Shown: in pieces, positions 7,516-15,022 of the stretch | Layout: each line of letters starts with the position of its first letter | Numbering within the stretch: position 1 is the stretch's first letter | Source: JBLHKE01 sp047619485 | Lineage (GTDB): Bacteria > Verrucomicrobiota > Verrucomicrobiia > Verrucomicrobiales > DEV007 | DNA: 15,022 nucleotides | Direction of reading: 5' to 3' | Assembly: GCA_047619485.1 (NCBI GenBank) | Contig: JBLHKE010000096.1 | Span: 1-15,022 of the forward strand | Made by a program: the position numbers and the translations under genes | Notes under the pieces: model-generated | Databases searched by the model: none | Seen by the model: the letters and a program-made list of their open reading frames with translations, nothing else | What the model was told of the DNA's origin: nothing

Positions 7516-9393
7516 TCAGGCCTTGTCCGACTCAGCTTTGATCGACTCGAGTTCTTCCCAGCGCTTGTAGAGCTGTTCGTTCTCGGTCTTCAAATCCTTG
7601 AGCTGCTTCTCCAGGGCGGGGAGTTCTTCGACCTTGTCTTTGTAGAACTCTGGGTCGGCGAAGTTGGACTCGATTTTTGCGATGCGTGTCTCGAGTTTGC
7701 CAATGGTTCCCTCCATGTCCTCAAGCTCGCGTTCCTCTTTCCATTTTAGCTTGCGGGGCGCTACTGCTTTCACCTCCTGCTGCGGAGTCGGGGGGGCGAC
7801 TTTTCTAGCCTTCTTCTGTTGGTTCTTTTTACTGCCGAATTTCTCGCGGTAGTAGCTGAAGTTCCCGACCTGGAAACGCACCTGCCCGTCGCCCTCGAAG
7901 GCGATGATGTTATCGCAGACACGGTCGAGGAAGTAGCGATCGTGGCTGACGACGACGACGACCCCTGCGAACCCGAGGATCGCCTCTTCCAAGACCCGCA
8001 GCGTCTGGAGGTCGAGGTCGTTGGTTGGCTCGTCGAGCACCAGGAAGTTGCCGCCATTGTGGAGGATCTTGGCGAGTAGCACGCGGCTCTGTTCTCCCCC
8101 GGAGAGGCAGTCGATGCGCATGTTGAGGCGGTCGTCTTCGAACAGGAAGCGGCGCAGGTAGCTGCGGATGGAGATCGTGTCCGGTCCGAACTGGACGACT
8201 TCCGAATCGCCACCGACCTCCTTGATGATGCTGTTTGAGCCGTCGAGTTGCAGGCGCGCTTGGTCGACGTAGTTGAAGTGGGTGCGCTTGCCGATGCTGA
8301 CCCCGCCCTCGGTTGGCTCGCGCTGCCCCATGAGGGTTTTGAGCAGGGTGGTTTTCCCTAGGCCGTTGCGACCCGTGATCCCGGTGCAGGTGCCGGGTTC
8401 AAATTCGAGATCGAGATCGGCGAACAGCCAGCGGTTATCGAGATGAACACCAATCCCTTTGGCATCTACCACCGTGTTGCCGAGACGCGGCGCTGGCGGG
8501 ATGATGAGATCCATGTTGAGTTCCTTCTCCGGAGCCGCCTCGCCCTCGATCTTGTAGAAGTTATCTAGCCGGCTGCGTGACTTGGTGGTGCGCGCTTTGA
8601 CGCCGGCGCGCACCCATTCGATCTCGCGCCGTAGAAAGCCCTGGCGTTTTCCCTCGCGTGCCCGGTCCTGCTCCTGGCGGACTGCCTTCGCCTCGAGGAA
8701 ATCGTTGTAGCTGCCCTGGTGGGAGAAAAACTTGCCGTCCGCCAGCTCGACGATGCGGTTGGCGATGCGGTCGAGGAAGTAGCGATCGTGGGTCACGAAC
8801 AGGCAGGCACTACCCGAGCTGATGAGAAACTGCTCAAGCCAGGTGATTGATTCGACATCGAGGTGGTTGGTCGGCTCGTCGAGAATCAACAAGTCCGGGC
8901 GCGAGATGATCGCGCGGCACAGGGCGACGCGGCGTTTCTCCCCGCCGGAGAGTTCGCGGACGTTGCGTTCCGGGAGAGGGGCACCGAGTTCCTCCATGGC
9001 AGTGGCGATCCTCGAATCGAGGTTCCATCCGTCAGCGGCCTCGATCTTGTTCTGTAGCTCGTCGTGGTCACCGCCGGTGCCGGACTCGAAGCGTTCGATC
9101 AATCCGATGATGTTGGCGGCGCCATCACGGATGTTGTCGATGACGCTGGCATCCTCGCGCAGGGTGAACTCCTGGGAGAGGTAGCCGACGACGATGTCGT
9201 TGCGGGTAGCGATGTCGCCACTGTCTGGGTGTTCGACCCCGGCGAGAATTTTGAGGAAGCTGGACTTGCCGCAGCCGTTGCGGCCGACGAGCCCGACCTT
9301 GTCGCCCTCGTGGATGGCGAGGGTCGCGTCTTCGAGGACGATCTGATTGCCGTAGGCAAGGTTCAGATCAGTAGCGGATATTAGGGCGGACAA
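7516..9393 (-). CDS. uup: ABC-F family dual ATPase, Uup-type
   Basis: 625 residues with two ATP-binding domains and no membrane segment, so it is a soluble ABC-F protein acting on ribosomes or nucleic acid. Domain 1 has Walker A GRNGCGKS (37-44), signature LSGGEKRR, Walker B LLILDEPTNHLD and THDRYFLDR. Domain 2 has GRNGLGKTT, LSGGEQSR, LVLDEPTNDLD and SHDRYFLDR. Between them, EWVRAGVKARTTKSRSRLDN is the linker typical of Uup. The C-terminal 95 residues or so form a charged coiled coil (from APRKLKWKEERELEDMEG), as in Uup, where it binds DNA. Known Uup roles include limiting transposon excision, branched-DNA tolerance and ribosome assembly. The start is TTG 9393-9391. It is forced: a stop lies six codons upstream in the same frame, no other usual start lies between, and the N-terminus aligns with the family. 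It follows the VWA gene after 15 bases, without a clear Shine-Dalgarno, so it is probably translationally coupled. Confidence 0.92.
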   Translation of the reverse strand: MSALISATDLNLAYGNQIVLEDATLAIHEGDKVGLVGRNGCGKSSFLKILAGVEHPDSGDIATRNDIVVGYLSQEFTLREDASVIDNIRDGAANIIGLIERFESGTGGDHDELQNKIEAADGWNLDSRIATAMEELGAPLPERNVRELSGGEKRRVALCRAIISRPDLLILDEPTNHLDVESITWLEQFLISSGSACLFVTHDRYFLDRIANRIVELADGKFFSHQGSYNDFLEAKAVRQEQDRAREGKRQGFLRREIEWVRAGVKARTTKSRSRLDNFYKIEGEAAPEKELNMDLIIPPAPRLGNTVVDAKGIGVHLDNRWLFADLDLEFEPGTCTGITGRNGLGKTTLLKTLMGQREPTEGGVSIGKRTHFNYVDQARLQLDGSNSIIKEVGGDSEVVQFGPDTISIRSYLRRFLFEDDRLNMRIDCLSGGEQSRVLLAKILHNGGNFLVLDEPTNDLDLQTLRVLEEAILGFAGVVVVVSHDRYFLDRVCDNIIAFEGDGQVRFQVGNFSYYREKFGSKKNQQKKARKVAPPTPQQEVKAVAPRKLKWKEERELEDMEGTIGKLETRIAKIESNFADPEFYKDKVEELPALEKQLKDLKTENEQLYKRWEELESIKAESDKA

Positions 9394-9408
9394 AGGCGGT
9401 GTAAGAGT

Positions 9409-11019
9409 CTAGTTTTTAGGTGCGAATTTATCTTCCGCAAATTTTCTCGCGGCAGCGCCCGTGTGGAGCTGCCCGTCCATCACGATACTGGATTTTCCAC
9501 CAGTCATCTCAGCGATCTCAATAAGCGAGCCAAAAGTCGGTCCGCCGATCTCCATGCCGATGGTGTTGATGCGGACGTTGTTCGGATTGATGCGAGCCAT
9601 GTCGATGATCATCTCCTCGCGGTCGCTGGCCTCGCCGTCTGTGAGCAACCAGATGACCCGTGGTGGTGGCACCATGGAGAGTGCCATGCGTGTCGGCGGG
9701 ATCCAGTTGGTCGCGCCGCCGATCTGCATGTTGGCCAGATCATCACGGGAGCGTTGGATGTTATCCTTGGTCGCCTTGAGCCACGGGATCCGATCTTTTG
9801 GATCGTCGGGGTCACGGAATGGCGCGCTGCCGACGTTCTCACCGCCGAGCCACGGGCGGTGGGAGTAATAGATAACGTTGTAGGAGACGCCAGCGGGGAG
9901 CGTGGAAAGCGAGCGGTCGAGCTCCTTCTTCAAGGTGGCGATGCGGCTGCCCTGGCTCATGGATCCAGAGAAATCGACAATGAAGATCGCGCGGCTGACC
10001 TCTGCGCTATCACCGAAGAACATCACCGTGCCTCCGCCGTCGCCGTCGCCGTCTCCGAAGCCAAGCCCATGCCCAAATTTGGCAGCGACCCCGAAGGCGT
10101 CTGGGTCGACTTCTTCGACCTCTTCGACCGCGATTGGCATCGCCACATTGGTGGTGATGATTTGTGCGCGGGCGGAACTCGAGGCGGGATTTGGTTTGCG
10201 GCGCACCGCTTTTGCAAATTCCTGTTTCTCGATCTTCGGTGGGCCAGGATCACTGTCGACTGAATTGACGACGATGAGCGCCTCCGGTGGCCAGTTGTGG
10301 ATGACGATGAAATAGAGGAGCACTCCGATCAGCACGTGCACGAGTCCGGCAACGATGAGTGACGCCGTCCGGCGTTGTTTGCTAGCCGTCTCCAAGACTT
10401 CCTCCTGTTGCTCGCTGGAACCTCCAGTGAAATTGACCGGAGCGAGTTCGAAACGATCGTCGTAGTCGGAGGCCTGCCGGTGCTTGCGGGCGATGCTCGG
10501 TGCCGGGACGGTGAAGCGCGATAAGTCAGGCTGGTGCAGGGCTTCCTTTTCCGGGGTGCTGGAAACTGGGGCGGCAGCTGGCTTGTCGTAAGCCTCCTGC
10601 GCGGCAGGAGATTCCTCGGCGATTGGTTCGCCGTGTAGCCAGGCGCCGACATGCGGATCTGCTTCAGCCTGATCGATGACGTTCGCTGATAGATGGTGCT
10701 GATGGCAGGCGTCGCGATCTCCGGCTTCCATGTAGAGCCTTGCGAGGGCCGCGTGGGCGCGGGCGTTGCTCGAATTGCGTTCGAGCACTGCCCGGTACAG
10801 GTCAATCGAGTAAGCGTGGTTGGTGTGGGCGAACACGCTGGCTGCGAACTCGAGGCTGCCCTCGTCGCTCGGCCACTCGGGCGCGCTGCTGAGAACGTCT
10901 GAGGTGCCCTGGACGTCGCCGCTGGACCAGAGGAGTTCGGCTAGTTGTTGTCGGGTGTCCCACAGTTCGGGCGAACGCTCGAGGGTACTCTGCAGGATCT
11001 GGATCGTTTTATCTTCCAT
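9409..11019 (-). CDS. TPR - transmembrane - VWA domain protein
   Basis: 536 residues. Residues 1 to about 115 look like TPR helices (RQQLAELLWSSGDVQ; NARAHAALARLYMEAGD). Residues 116-215 are a disordered Pro/Ala/Glu-rich stretch. One membrane helix spans about 219-241 (LIVAGLVHVLIGVLLYFIVI), with His228 inside it and Arg-Arg on its N-terminal side. A Pro/Lys-rich linker follows, then a Gly/Asp repeat (GHGLGFGDGDGDGGG, 317-330). The C-terminal VWA domain (about 342-535) has a complete MIDAS metal site: DFSGS (Asp349, Ser351, Ser353), Thr437 (GGATNW) and Asp461 (LLTDGEASD). By the positive-inside rule the TPR part is cytoplasmic and the VWA part faces the periplasm. The partner is unknown; VWA domains bind proteins through the metal. 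The ATG at 11019 is the first start and lacks a Shine-Dalgarno. It is first gene of a probable operon with uup. Confidence 0.85.
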   Translation of the reverse strand: MEDKTIQILQSTLERSPELWDTRQQLAELLWSSGDVQGTSDVLSSAPEWPSDEGSLEFAASVFAHTNHAYSIDLYRAVLERNSSNARAHAALARLYMEAGDRDACHQHHLSANVIDQAEADPHVGAWLHGEPIAEESPAAQEAYDKPAAAPVSSTPEKEALHQPDLSRFTVPAPSIARKHRQASDYDDRFELAPVNFTGGSSEQQEEVLETASKQRRTASLIVAGLVHVLIGVLLYFIVIHNWPPEALIVVNSVDSDPGPPKIEKQEFAKAVRRKPNPASSSARAQIITTNVAMPIAVEEVEEVDPDAFGVAAKFGHGLGFGDGDGDGGGTVMFFGDSAEVSRAIFIVDFSGSMSQGSRIATLKKELDRSLSTLPAGVSYNVIYYSHRPWLGGENVGSAPFRDPDDPKDRIPWLKATKDNIQRSRDDLANMQIGGATNWIPPTRMALSMVPPPRVIWLLTDGEASDREEMIIDMARINPNNVRINTIGMEIGGPTFGSLIEIAEMTGGKSSIVMDGQLHTGAAARKFAEDKFAPKN

Positions 11020-11050
11020 GTCGAATTGTTAGGGGCATCAGCAGCACGCT

Positions 11051-11080
11051 ATTCTAACCATAGACCGCCGGGGCATGCAA
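11051..11080 (-). promoter_or_regulatory. Candidate promoter of the VWA-uup operon
   Basis: On the minus strand TTGCAT (11080-11075) and TAGAAT (11056-11051) are separated by 18 bases. The -10 box matches five of six consensus bases and the -35 box three. The predicted transcript would start about 25 bases before the ATG at 11019. The box pair is a pattern match only. Confidence 0.35.
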
Positions 11081-11148
11081 CGCGGATTGTGAGTGCGATG
11101 ATTCTCTAATTCTAGGGGATTTCTACCTTGCCAATCGGCCGCTGGTGC

Positions 11149-11154
11149 GGAGAG
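11149..11154 (+). promoter_or_regulatory. Shine-Dalgarno of the first glycosyltransferase
   Basis: GGAGAG lies seven bases before ATG 11162 and supports that start. Several other genes here have no such site. Confidence 0.55.
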
Positions 11155-11161
11155 TCGATCG

Positions 11162-12316
11162 ATGCCGACTGTCGCGAGCTATTGTACTACTTTTTTAAAA
11201 CCTGAGATGCTGCACATTTACCGGCAGGTGACTGGGCTGGAGGCGTTCGAAACCTTCGTCGTCACCAAGCACCGGCAGAGCGAGGAGCAGTTCCCGTTCG
11301 ACGACGTCGAGATGGCGCCAGACGTGCGCAGCAATTTTGTCAGGCGCTTCTGGTTGAAGTATATGAAGAAGGAACCGCCAATCGTTTACCGGGGCGAATA
11401 CGGGGTGCTGAATCGTTTGCTCGAAAGGCGCCATGCCGATCTGATGCACGTCTACTTCGGGCACACGGGTGTACACCTCTTGCCATTCATCAAGCGCTGG
11501 CCGAAGCCGGTGGTGGTCTCGTTCCACGGCATGGACATCATGCCGCGTGAAGACAAGCCGGGCTACTTGGACAACCTCAAGGATCTGTTGCAGACGATCC
11601 CGCTGGTGATGGCGCGTTCACATTCGCTAAAGGACCGCATGCTCGATCTCGGTTGCCCGGAAGAAAAATTCCGCCTCAATCGCACCGGCATCCCGCTGGG
11701 CAATTTTCCATTCATCGAGCGGCAGCCTCCGGTTGATGGCGCTTGGCATTTTGTGCAGGCCTGCCGCCTCGTCGAGAAGAAGGGTCTGGACGTCGCCCTG
11801 AAAGCGTTCGCTAGATTTTCGGCGAGCCGGCCAGGGGCGCGATTTACAATCGCCGGTGACGGGCCACTGCGTGAGACGCTCGATCGCTTAGTGGCCGAGC
11901 TCGGTCTGGAAGAGACGGTGCGCTTCGCCGGATTCCTCTCCGAGGATGCGCTGCGCGACCTGTATCACTCGGCGCATGTGTTTGTGCACCCGAGTCAGAT
12001 CACCGAGGATCAAAACCAGGAGGGGATCCCGAACTCGATGCTGGAGGCGATGTCGACTGGCTTGCCGGTTCTTGCTACCAGACATGGTGGCATCCCCGAG
12101 GCGGTCGATGACGGCGCGGCGGGTCTGCTGAGTGCTGAGCGGGACGTCGATGGCTTGCTTGATCACATGGAGCGCCTGCTTTCCGAACCTGGCAGCTGGG
12201 CGGCGATGGGGCGTCGGGCATCGGATGACATGCGTGAAAACTTTGAGCAGAAGGCGCAGGTGCGTAAGCTAGAAAACATCTACCAAGAACTGCTGGAGGG
12301 GCACCGTGGCAGCTAA
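11162..12316 (+). CDS. GT4-type (GT-B fold) glycosyltransferase, first of a paralogous pair
   Basis: 384 residues, a normal length for a single-domain-pair GT-B enzyme. The C-terminal half is classic GT4: VQACRLVEKKG, a nucleotide-binding TIAGDGPLRETL, HPSQITEDQNQEGIPNSMLE with the EX7E pair Glu287/Glu295, and GLPVLATRHGGIPEAVDDG. The N-terminal half carries VVVSFHGMDIM. Its opening CTTFLKPEMLHIYRQ replaces the Gly-rich loop often seen in the family and is shared with the next gene. There is no signal peptide or membrane helix, so it is a cytoplasmic or peripheral enzyme. It should transfer a sugar from a nucleotide-sugar donor onto a surface polysaccharide, glycolipid or exported polymer; the donor and acceptor cannot be read from the sequence. 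Its end overlaps the next gene. Confidence 0.9.
   Translation: MPTVASYCTTFLKPEMLHIYRQVTGLEAFETFVVTKHRQSEEQFPFDDVEMAPDVRSNFVRRFWLKYMKKEPPIVYRGEYGVLNRLLERRHADLMHVYFGHTGVHLLPFIKRWPKPVVVSFHGMDIMPREDKPGYLDNLKDLLQTIPLVMARSHSLKDRMLDLGCPEEKFRLNRTGIPLGNFPFIERQPPVDGAWHFVQACRLVEKKGLDVALKAFARFSASRPGARFTIAGDGPLRETLDRLVAELGLEETVRFAGFLSEDALRDLYHSAHVFVHPSQITEDQNQEGIPNSMLEAMSTGLPVLATRHGGIPEAVDDGAAGLLSAERDVDGLLDHMERLLSEPGSWAAMGRRASDDMRENFEQKAQVRKLENIYQELLEGHRGS
12295..12299 (+). promoter_or_regulatory. Shine-Dalgarno inside the first glycosyltransferase, for the second
   Basis: GGAGG sits within the last codons of the first glycosyltransferase gene, six bases before GTG 12306. It decides the GTG start and makes coupled translation of the two genes likely. 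Confidence 0.6.
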
Positions 12317-13529
12317 GGGCGAGAGCGACGAGTTGCCGCTGGTGGTCAGCGTGTGTGGGACTTACCTGAAGAAGGAGATGCAGAGTCTCTACCGGCAGAT
12401 CATCTCGTTGCAGCGCCACCGCAATCTGGTGCTGGCTGAGCGGATCGAGAATGCCGAGATGTTTCCTTTCGAGCCGGTGATCCAGATGGAGAAGCTGGTG
12501 CGGCCGCGACTGCGGGGGAATTTCATCCTGCGCTTCTGGTACAAATACGTGGTGAAGCAGTGGCCGCCGCCGCGCCCGATCAACAAGGAGGTCAAGCCCT
12601 ACTACCCGTATGACATGGTCGACTTGATCGCGAGGCACCAGCCCGCCCTAGTGCATGTCTACTACGGGCACAAGGCGGTGAAGTATCTCGAGATGATGCG
12701 CGCCACCGGCGTGCCTTGGGTGGTGTCTTTCCACGGGGTCGATGTCGTCAAATTCATCGATGAACCTGGCTATGCCGAATCGCTGCGTGAGGTGTTTCGC
12801 GAGGCGCAGCTCGTCATGGCGCGCAGTGGCTCGCTACTCGATCGTCTCGAGGAGTTGGGCTGCCCGAAGGACAAATTACGGATGAACCGCACGCCGATCC
12901 CGCTAGACGGGATCGAGTCGTTCGAGAGGACACCTCCGCGCGATGGTCGATGGCGATTGGTGCAGGCCTGTCGGCTGATCGCGAAGAAGGGGATCTTCAC
13001 CTTGCTGGATGCCCTGCCGAAGGTGATCGAGCAGTGGCCGGATTTGAAGTATTGCCTCGCCGGGGTCGGGCCGGACCGGGAGCGCATCGAGGCGGCGGTC
13101 AAGGAGAGGGGGCTTGATAGAAATGTGGAAATGTTAGGCTGGCTCGATCAGGCCGGGCTCCAGGTCGAGTATGCAAAGGCACACGCGTTCTTGCACCCGA
13201 GTGAATTGACCGAGACGAACGACCAGGAGGGGGTGCCGAACTCGATGCTCGAAGCGATGGCAGCTGGGCTGCCGGTGGTGGCCACTTACCATGGTGGTAT
13301 CCCCGAGGCGGTTACTGATGGCGAGGACGGATATCTCGTACCGGAACGCAGCGCAGATGAGTTGGCGGCGGCGATCCTCAAACTGTTGGCGGACGAGGAG
13401 CAGTTGCGGAAGCTCTCGAAGCGCGCTGCAGAGTCCGTGCGGAAAAACTTTGGCTTCGGGGATCAGATCGCCAACCTCGAGTCGGTGTATGAGGAGGCGT
13501 GTGTGCGTGCTGGCGAATCGTCTCCGTGA
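12306..13529 (+). CDS. GT4-type (GT-B fold) glycosyltransferase, second of a paralogous pair
   Basis: 407 residues, starting at GTG 12306 and overlapping the previous gene by 11 bases. It is a diverged paralogue of that gene. The two share the N-terminal pattern C-T-x-LK-x-EM-x3-YRQ (here CGTYLKKEMQSLYRQ), an aromatic/basic patch (RFWYKYVVKQWPP), VSFHGVDVV, the VQACRLIAKKG segment, EGVPNSMLE with Glu308/Glu316 of the EX7E motif, and HGGIPEAV near the C-terminal domain end. It has no membrane helix. The arrangement implies two successive or alternative sugar transfers in one pathway, with enzymes made in equal amounts. Donor and acceptor are unknown. The gene ends nine bases before the convergent crcB gene. 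Confidence 0.9.
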   Translation: MAAKGESDELPLVVSVCGTYLKKEMQSLYRQIISLQRHRNLVLAERIENAEMFPFEPVIQMEKLVRPRLRGNFILRFWYKYVVKQWPPPRPINKEVKPYYPYDMVDLIARHQPALVHVYYGHKAVKYLEMMRATGVPWVVSFHGVDVVKFIDEPGYAESLREVFREAQLVMARSGSLLDRLEELGCPKDKLRMNRTPIPLDGIESFERTPPRDGRWRLVQACRLIAKKGIFTLLDALPKVIEQWPDLKYCLAGVGPDRERIEAAVKERGLDRNVEMLGWLDQAGLQVEYAKAHAFLHPSELTETNDQEGVPNSMLEAMAAGLPVVATYHGGIPEAVTDGEDGYLVPERSADELAAAILKLLADEEQLRKLSKRAAESVRKNFGFGDQIANLESVYEEACVRAGESSP

Positions 13530-13538
13530 TGGGGCTGT

Positions 13539-13898
13539 CTACCCCTTCGCTAGCTCGTAGCCCAGCGCTACCATGGCAACACCCAGAATCGCGCTGATCG
13601 CGACGTAGATCAGGGCAGTCGTAATGGCTCCATCGTGGATCATTTTCAGCGTGTCCAATCCGAAGGTGGAGAAAGTCGTGAAGCCGCCCAGGAACCCGGT
13701 GATGAGCAATAGCTGCGCAGGCCTCCCGATCGCGTCCCGCCCGATGAATCCGAAGGCGATGCCGATTAGTAGGCAGCCGATCAGGTTCACCGCGATCGTC
13801 CCATAGTGGAATTTCGAGGTGGGAAAGATCTGGCCGACGCCGTAGCGCGAGATGGCGCCGAAGAAGCCGCCAGCGCCGATGAGTAGGAGGTTCACCAT
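13539..13898 (-). CDS. crcB: Fluoride channel CrcB/FluC
   Basis: 119 residues from ATG 13898, with four membrane helices, the standard size for this inner-membrane fluoride channel, which works as a dual-topology dimer and lowers cytoplasmic fluoride. Family motifs are clear: GAGGFFGAISRYGVG (Arg18), GTIAVNLIGCLLIG (Asn38) and GFLGGFTTFSTF (68-79), which holds the Phe and Thr/Ser residues lining the pore and the central sodium site. An earlier in-frame ATG at 13964 would add 22 residues and overlap the argG start by two bases. I prefer 13898 because the family begins with a hydrophobic helix at once. It is convergent with the glycosyltransferases and divergent from argG. No fluoride riboswitch is recognisable in the 64-base leader. 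Confidence 0.92.
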   Translation of the reverse strand: MVNLLLIGAGGFFGAISRYGVGQIFPTSKFHYGTIAVNLIGCLLIGIAFGFIGRDAIGRPAQLLLITGFLGGFTTFSTFGLDTLKMIHDGAITTALIYVAISAILGVAMVALGYELAKG

Positions 13899-13927
13899 GT
13901 CGGAGATGCTGGCGCTGGCGATGGCCG

Positions 13928-13955
13928 TTGACAAGCTCCAAGCGTGTCCTAATCT
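13928..13955 (+). promoter_or_regulatory. Candidate argG promoter, possibly giving a leaderless mRNA
   Basis: A perfect TTGACA -35 box (13928-13933) is followed after 16 bases by a weaker -10 box, TAATCT (13950-13955, three of six matches). A start six or seven bases later would be at or next to the argG ATG (13963). No Shine-Dalgarno precedes that ATG, which agrees with a leaderless message. The promoter lies inside the 64-base gap shared with crcB. Confidence 0.4.
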
Positions 13956-13962
13956 TGCCGCC

Positions 13963-15022
<1,060 letters not shown>

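Noticed and set aside
10030..10052. GCCGTC hexamer repeat as a possible phase-variable tract
   Set aside because: About three copies encoding the Gly/Asp linker of the VWA protein. A six-base unit keeps the frame, so length change would not switch the gene off.
9463..10263. 266-codon plus-strand open frame opposite the VWA gene
   Set aside because: Shadow of the VWA coding region. The VWA frame has a full MIDAS motif set, while this frame has only compositionally biased sequence.
13549..13569. Second copy of the 6016-6044 hairpin sequence
   Set aside because: It shares only AGCTCGTAGC with that hairpin, lacks the long inverted repeat, and encodes the conserved end of CrcB. It is likely coincidence.
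13378..13941. 187-codon minus-strand open frame over crcB and the end of the second glycosyltransferase
   Set aside because: The other minus-strand frame is a textbook CrcB. This one overlaps two identified genes and has no family features.
13899..13962. Fluoride riboswitch before crcB
   Set aside because: I looked on the minus strand for the conserved GGCGATGG-type core and the pseudoknot partner. Only scattered similar short words appear, and the leader is too short for the full aptamer plus expression platform.

Overview
The window is about 15 kb of GC-rich bacterial chromosome. It carries ten protein-coding genes, tightly packed on both strands. I see no rRNA, tRNA, CRISPR array, transposase or phage gene. 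The gene types point to the Verrucomicrobiota, or more broadly the PVC group: a Tat-exported DUF1552 (HXXSHH) protein, a very large tricorn-like protease, and a TPR-membrane-VWA protein with a Gly/Asp-rich linker. Several starts lack a Shine-Dalgarno, which also fits. The assignment is an inference from family distribution, not from a marker gene.

Left part (1-7412). The first 44 codons of an unidentified minus-strand gene lie at the left edge. Divergent from it is an MMPL/RND-type permease with 12 membrane segments, whose reading frame has no ordinary start codon before its first membrane helix. After an AT-rich gap comes the secreted tricorn-like protease (12 PD40-type propeller motifs, PDZ, S41 catalytic domain). 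A short gap with a perfect hairpin follows, then the DUF1552 protein. These three genes share a strand but have gaps of 86 and 98 bases, so one operon is not certain.

Middle (7516-11019, minus strand). A membrane-anchored VWA protein is followed after 15 bases by uup, a dual-ATPase ABC-F protein. They form a probable two-gene operon.

Right part (11162-15022). Two tandem, paralogous GT4-type glycosyltransferases overlap by 11 bases and are clearly co-translated. Convergent with them is a fluoride channel gene (crcB/fluC). Divergent from crcB is argG (argininosuccinate synthase), which runs off the right edge.

Most of the window is chromosomal housekeeping and envelope biology. I found no convincing evidence for a wholly new system. 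The points most worth a second look are the missing or shifted start of the RND permease, the hairpin before the DUF1552 gene, the in-frame VWA/uup junction with its forced TTG start, the TPR-TM-VWA architecture, the paralogous glycosyltransferase pair, and a possible leaderless promoter at argG.
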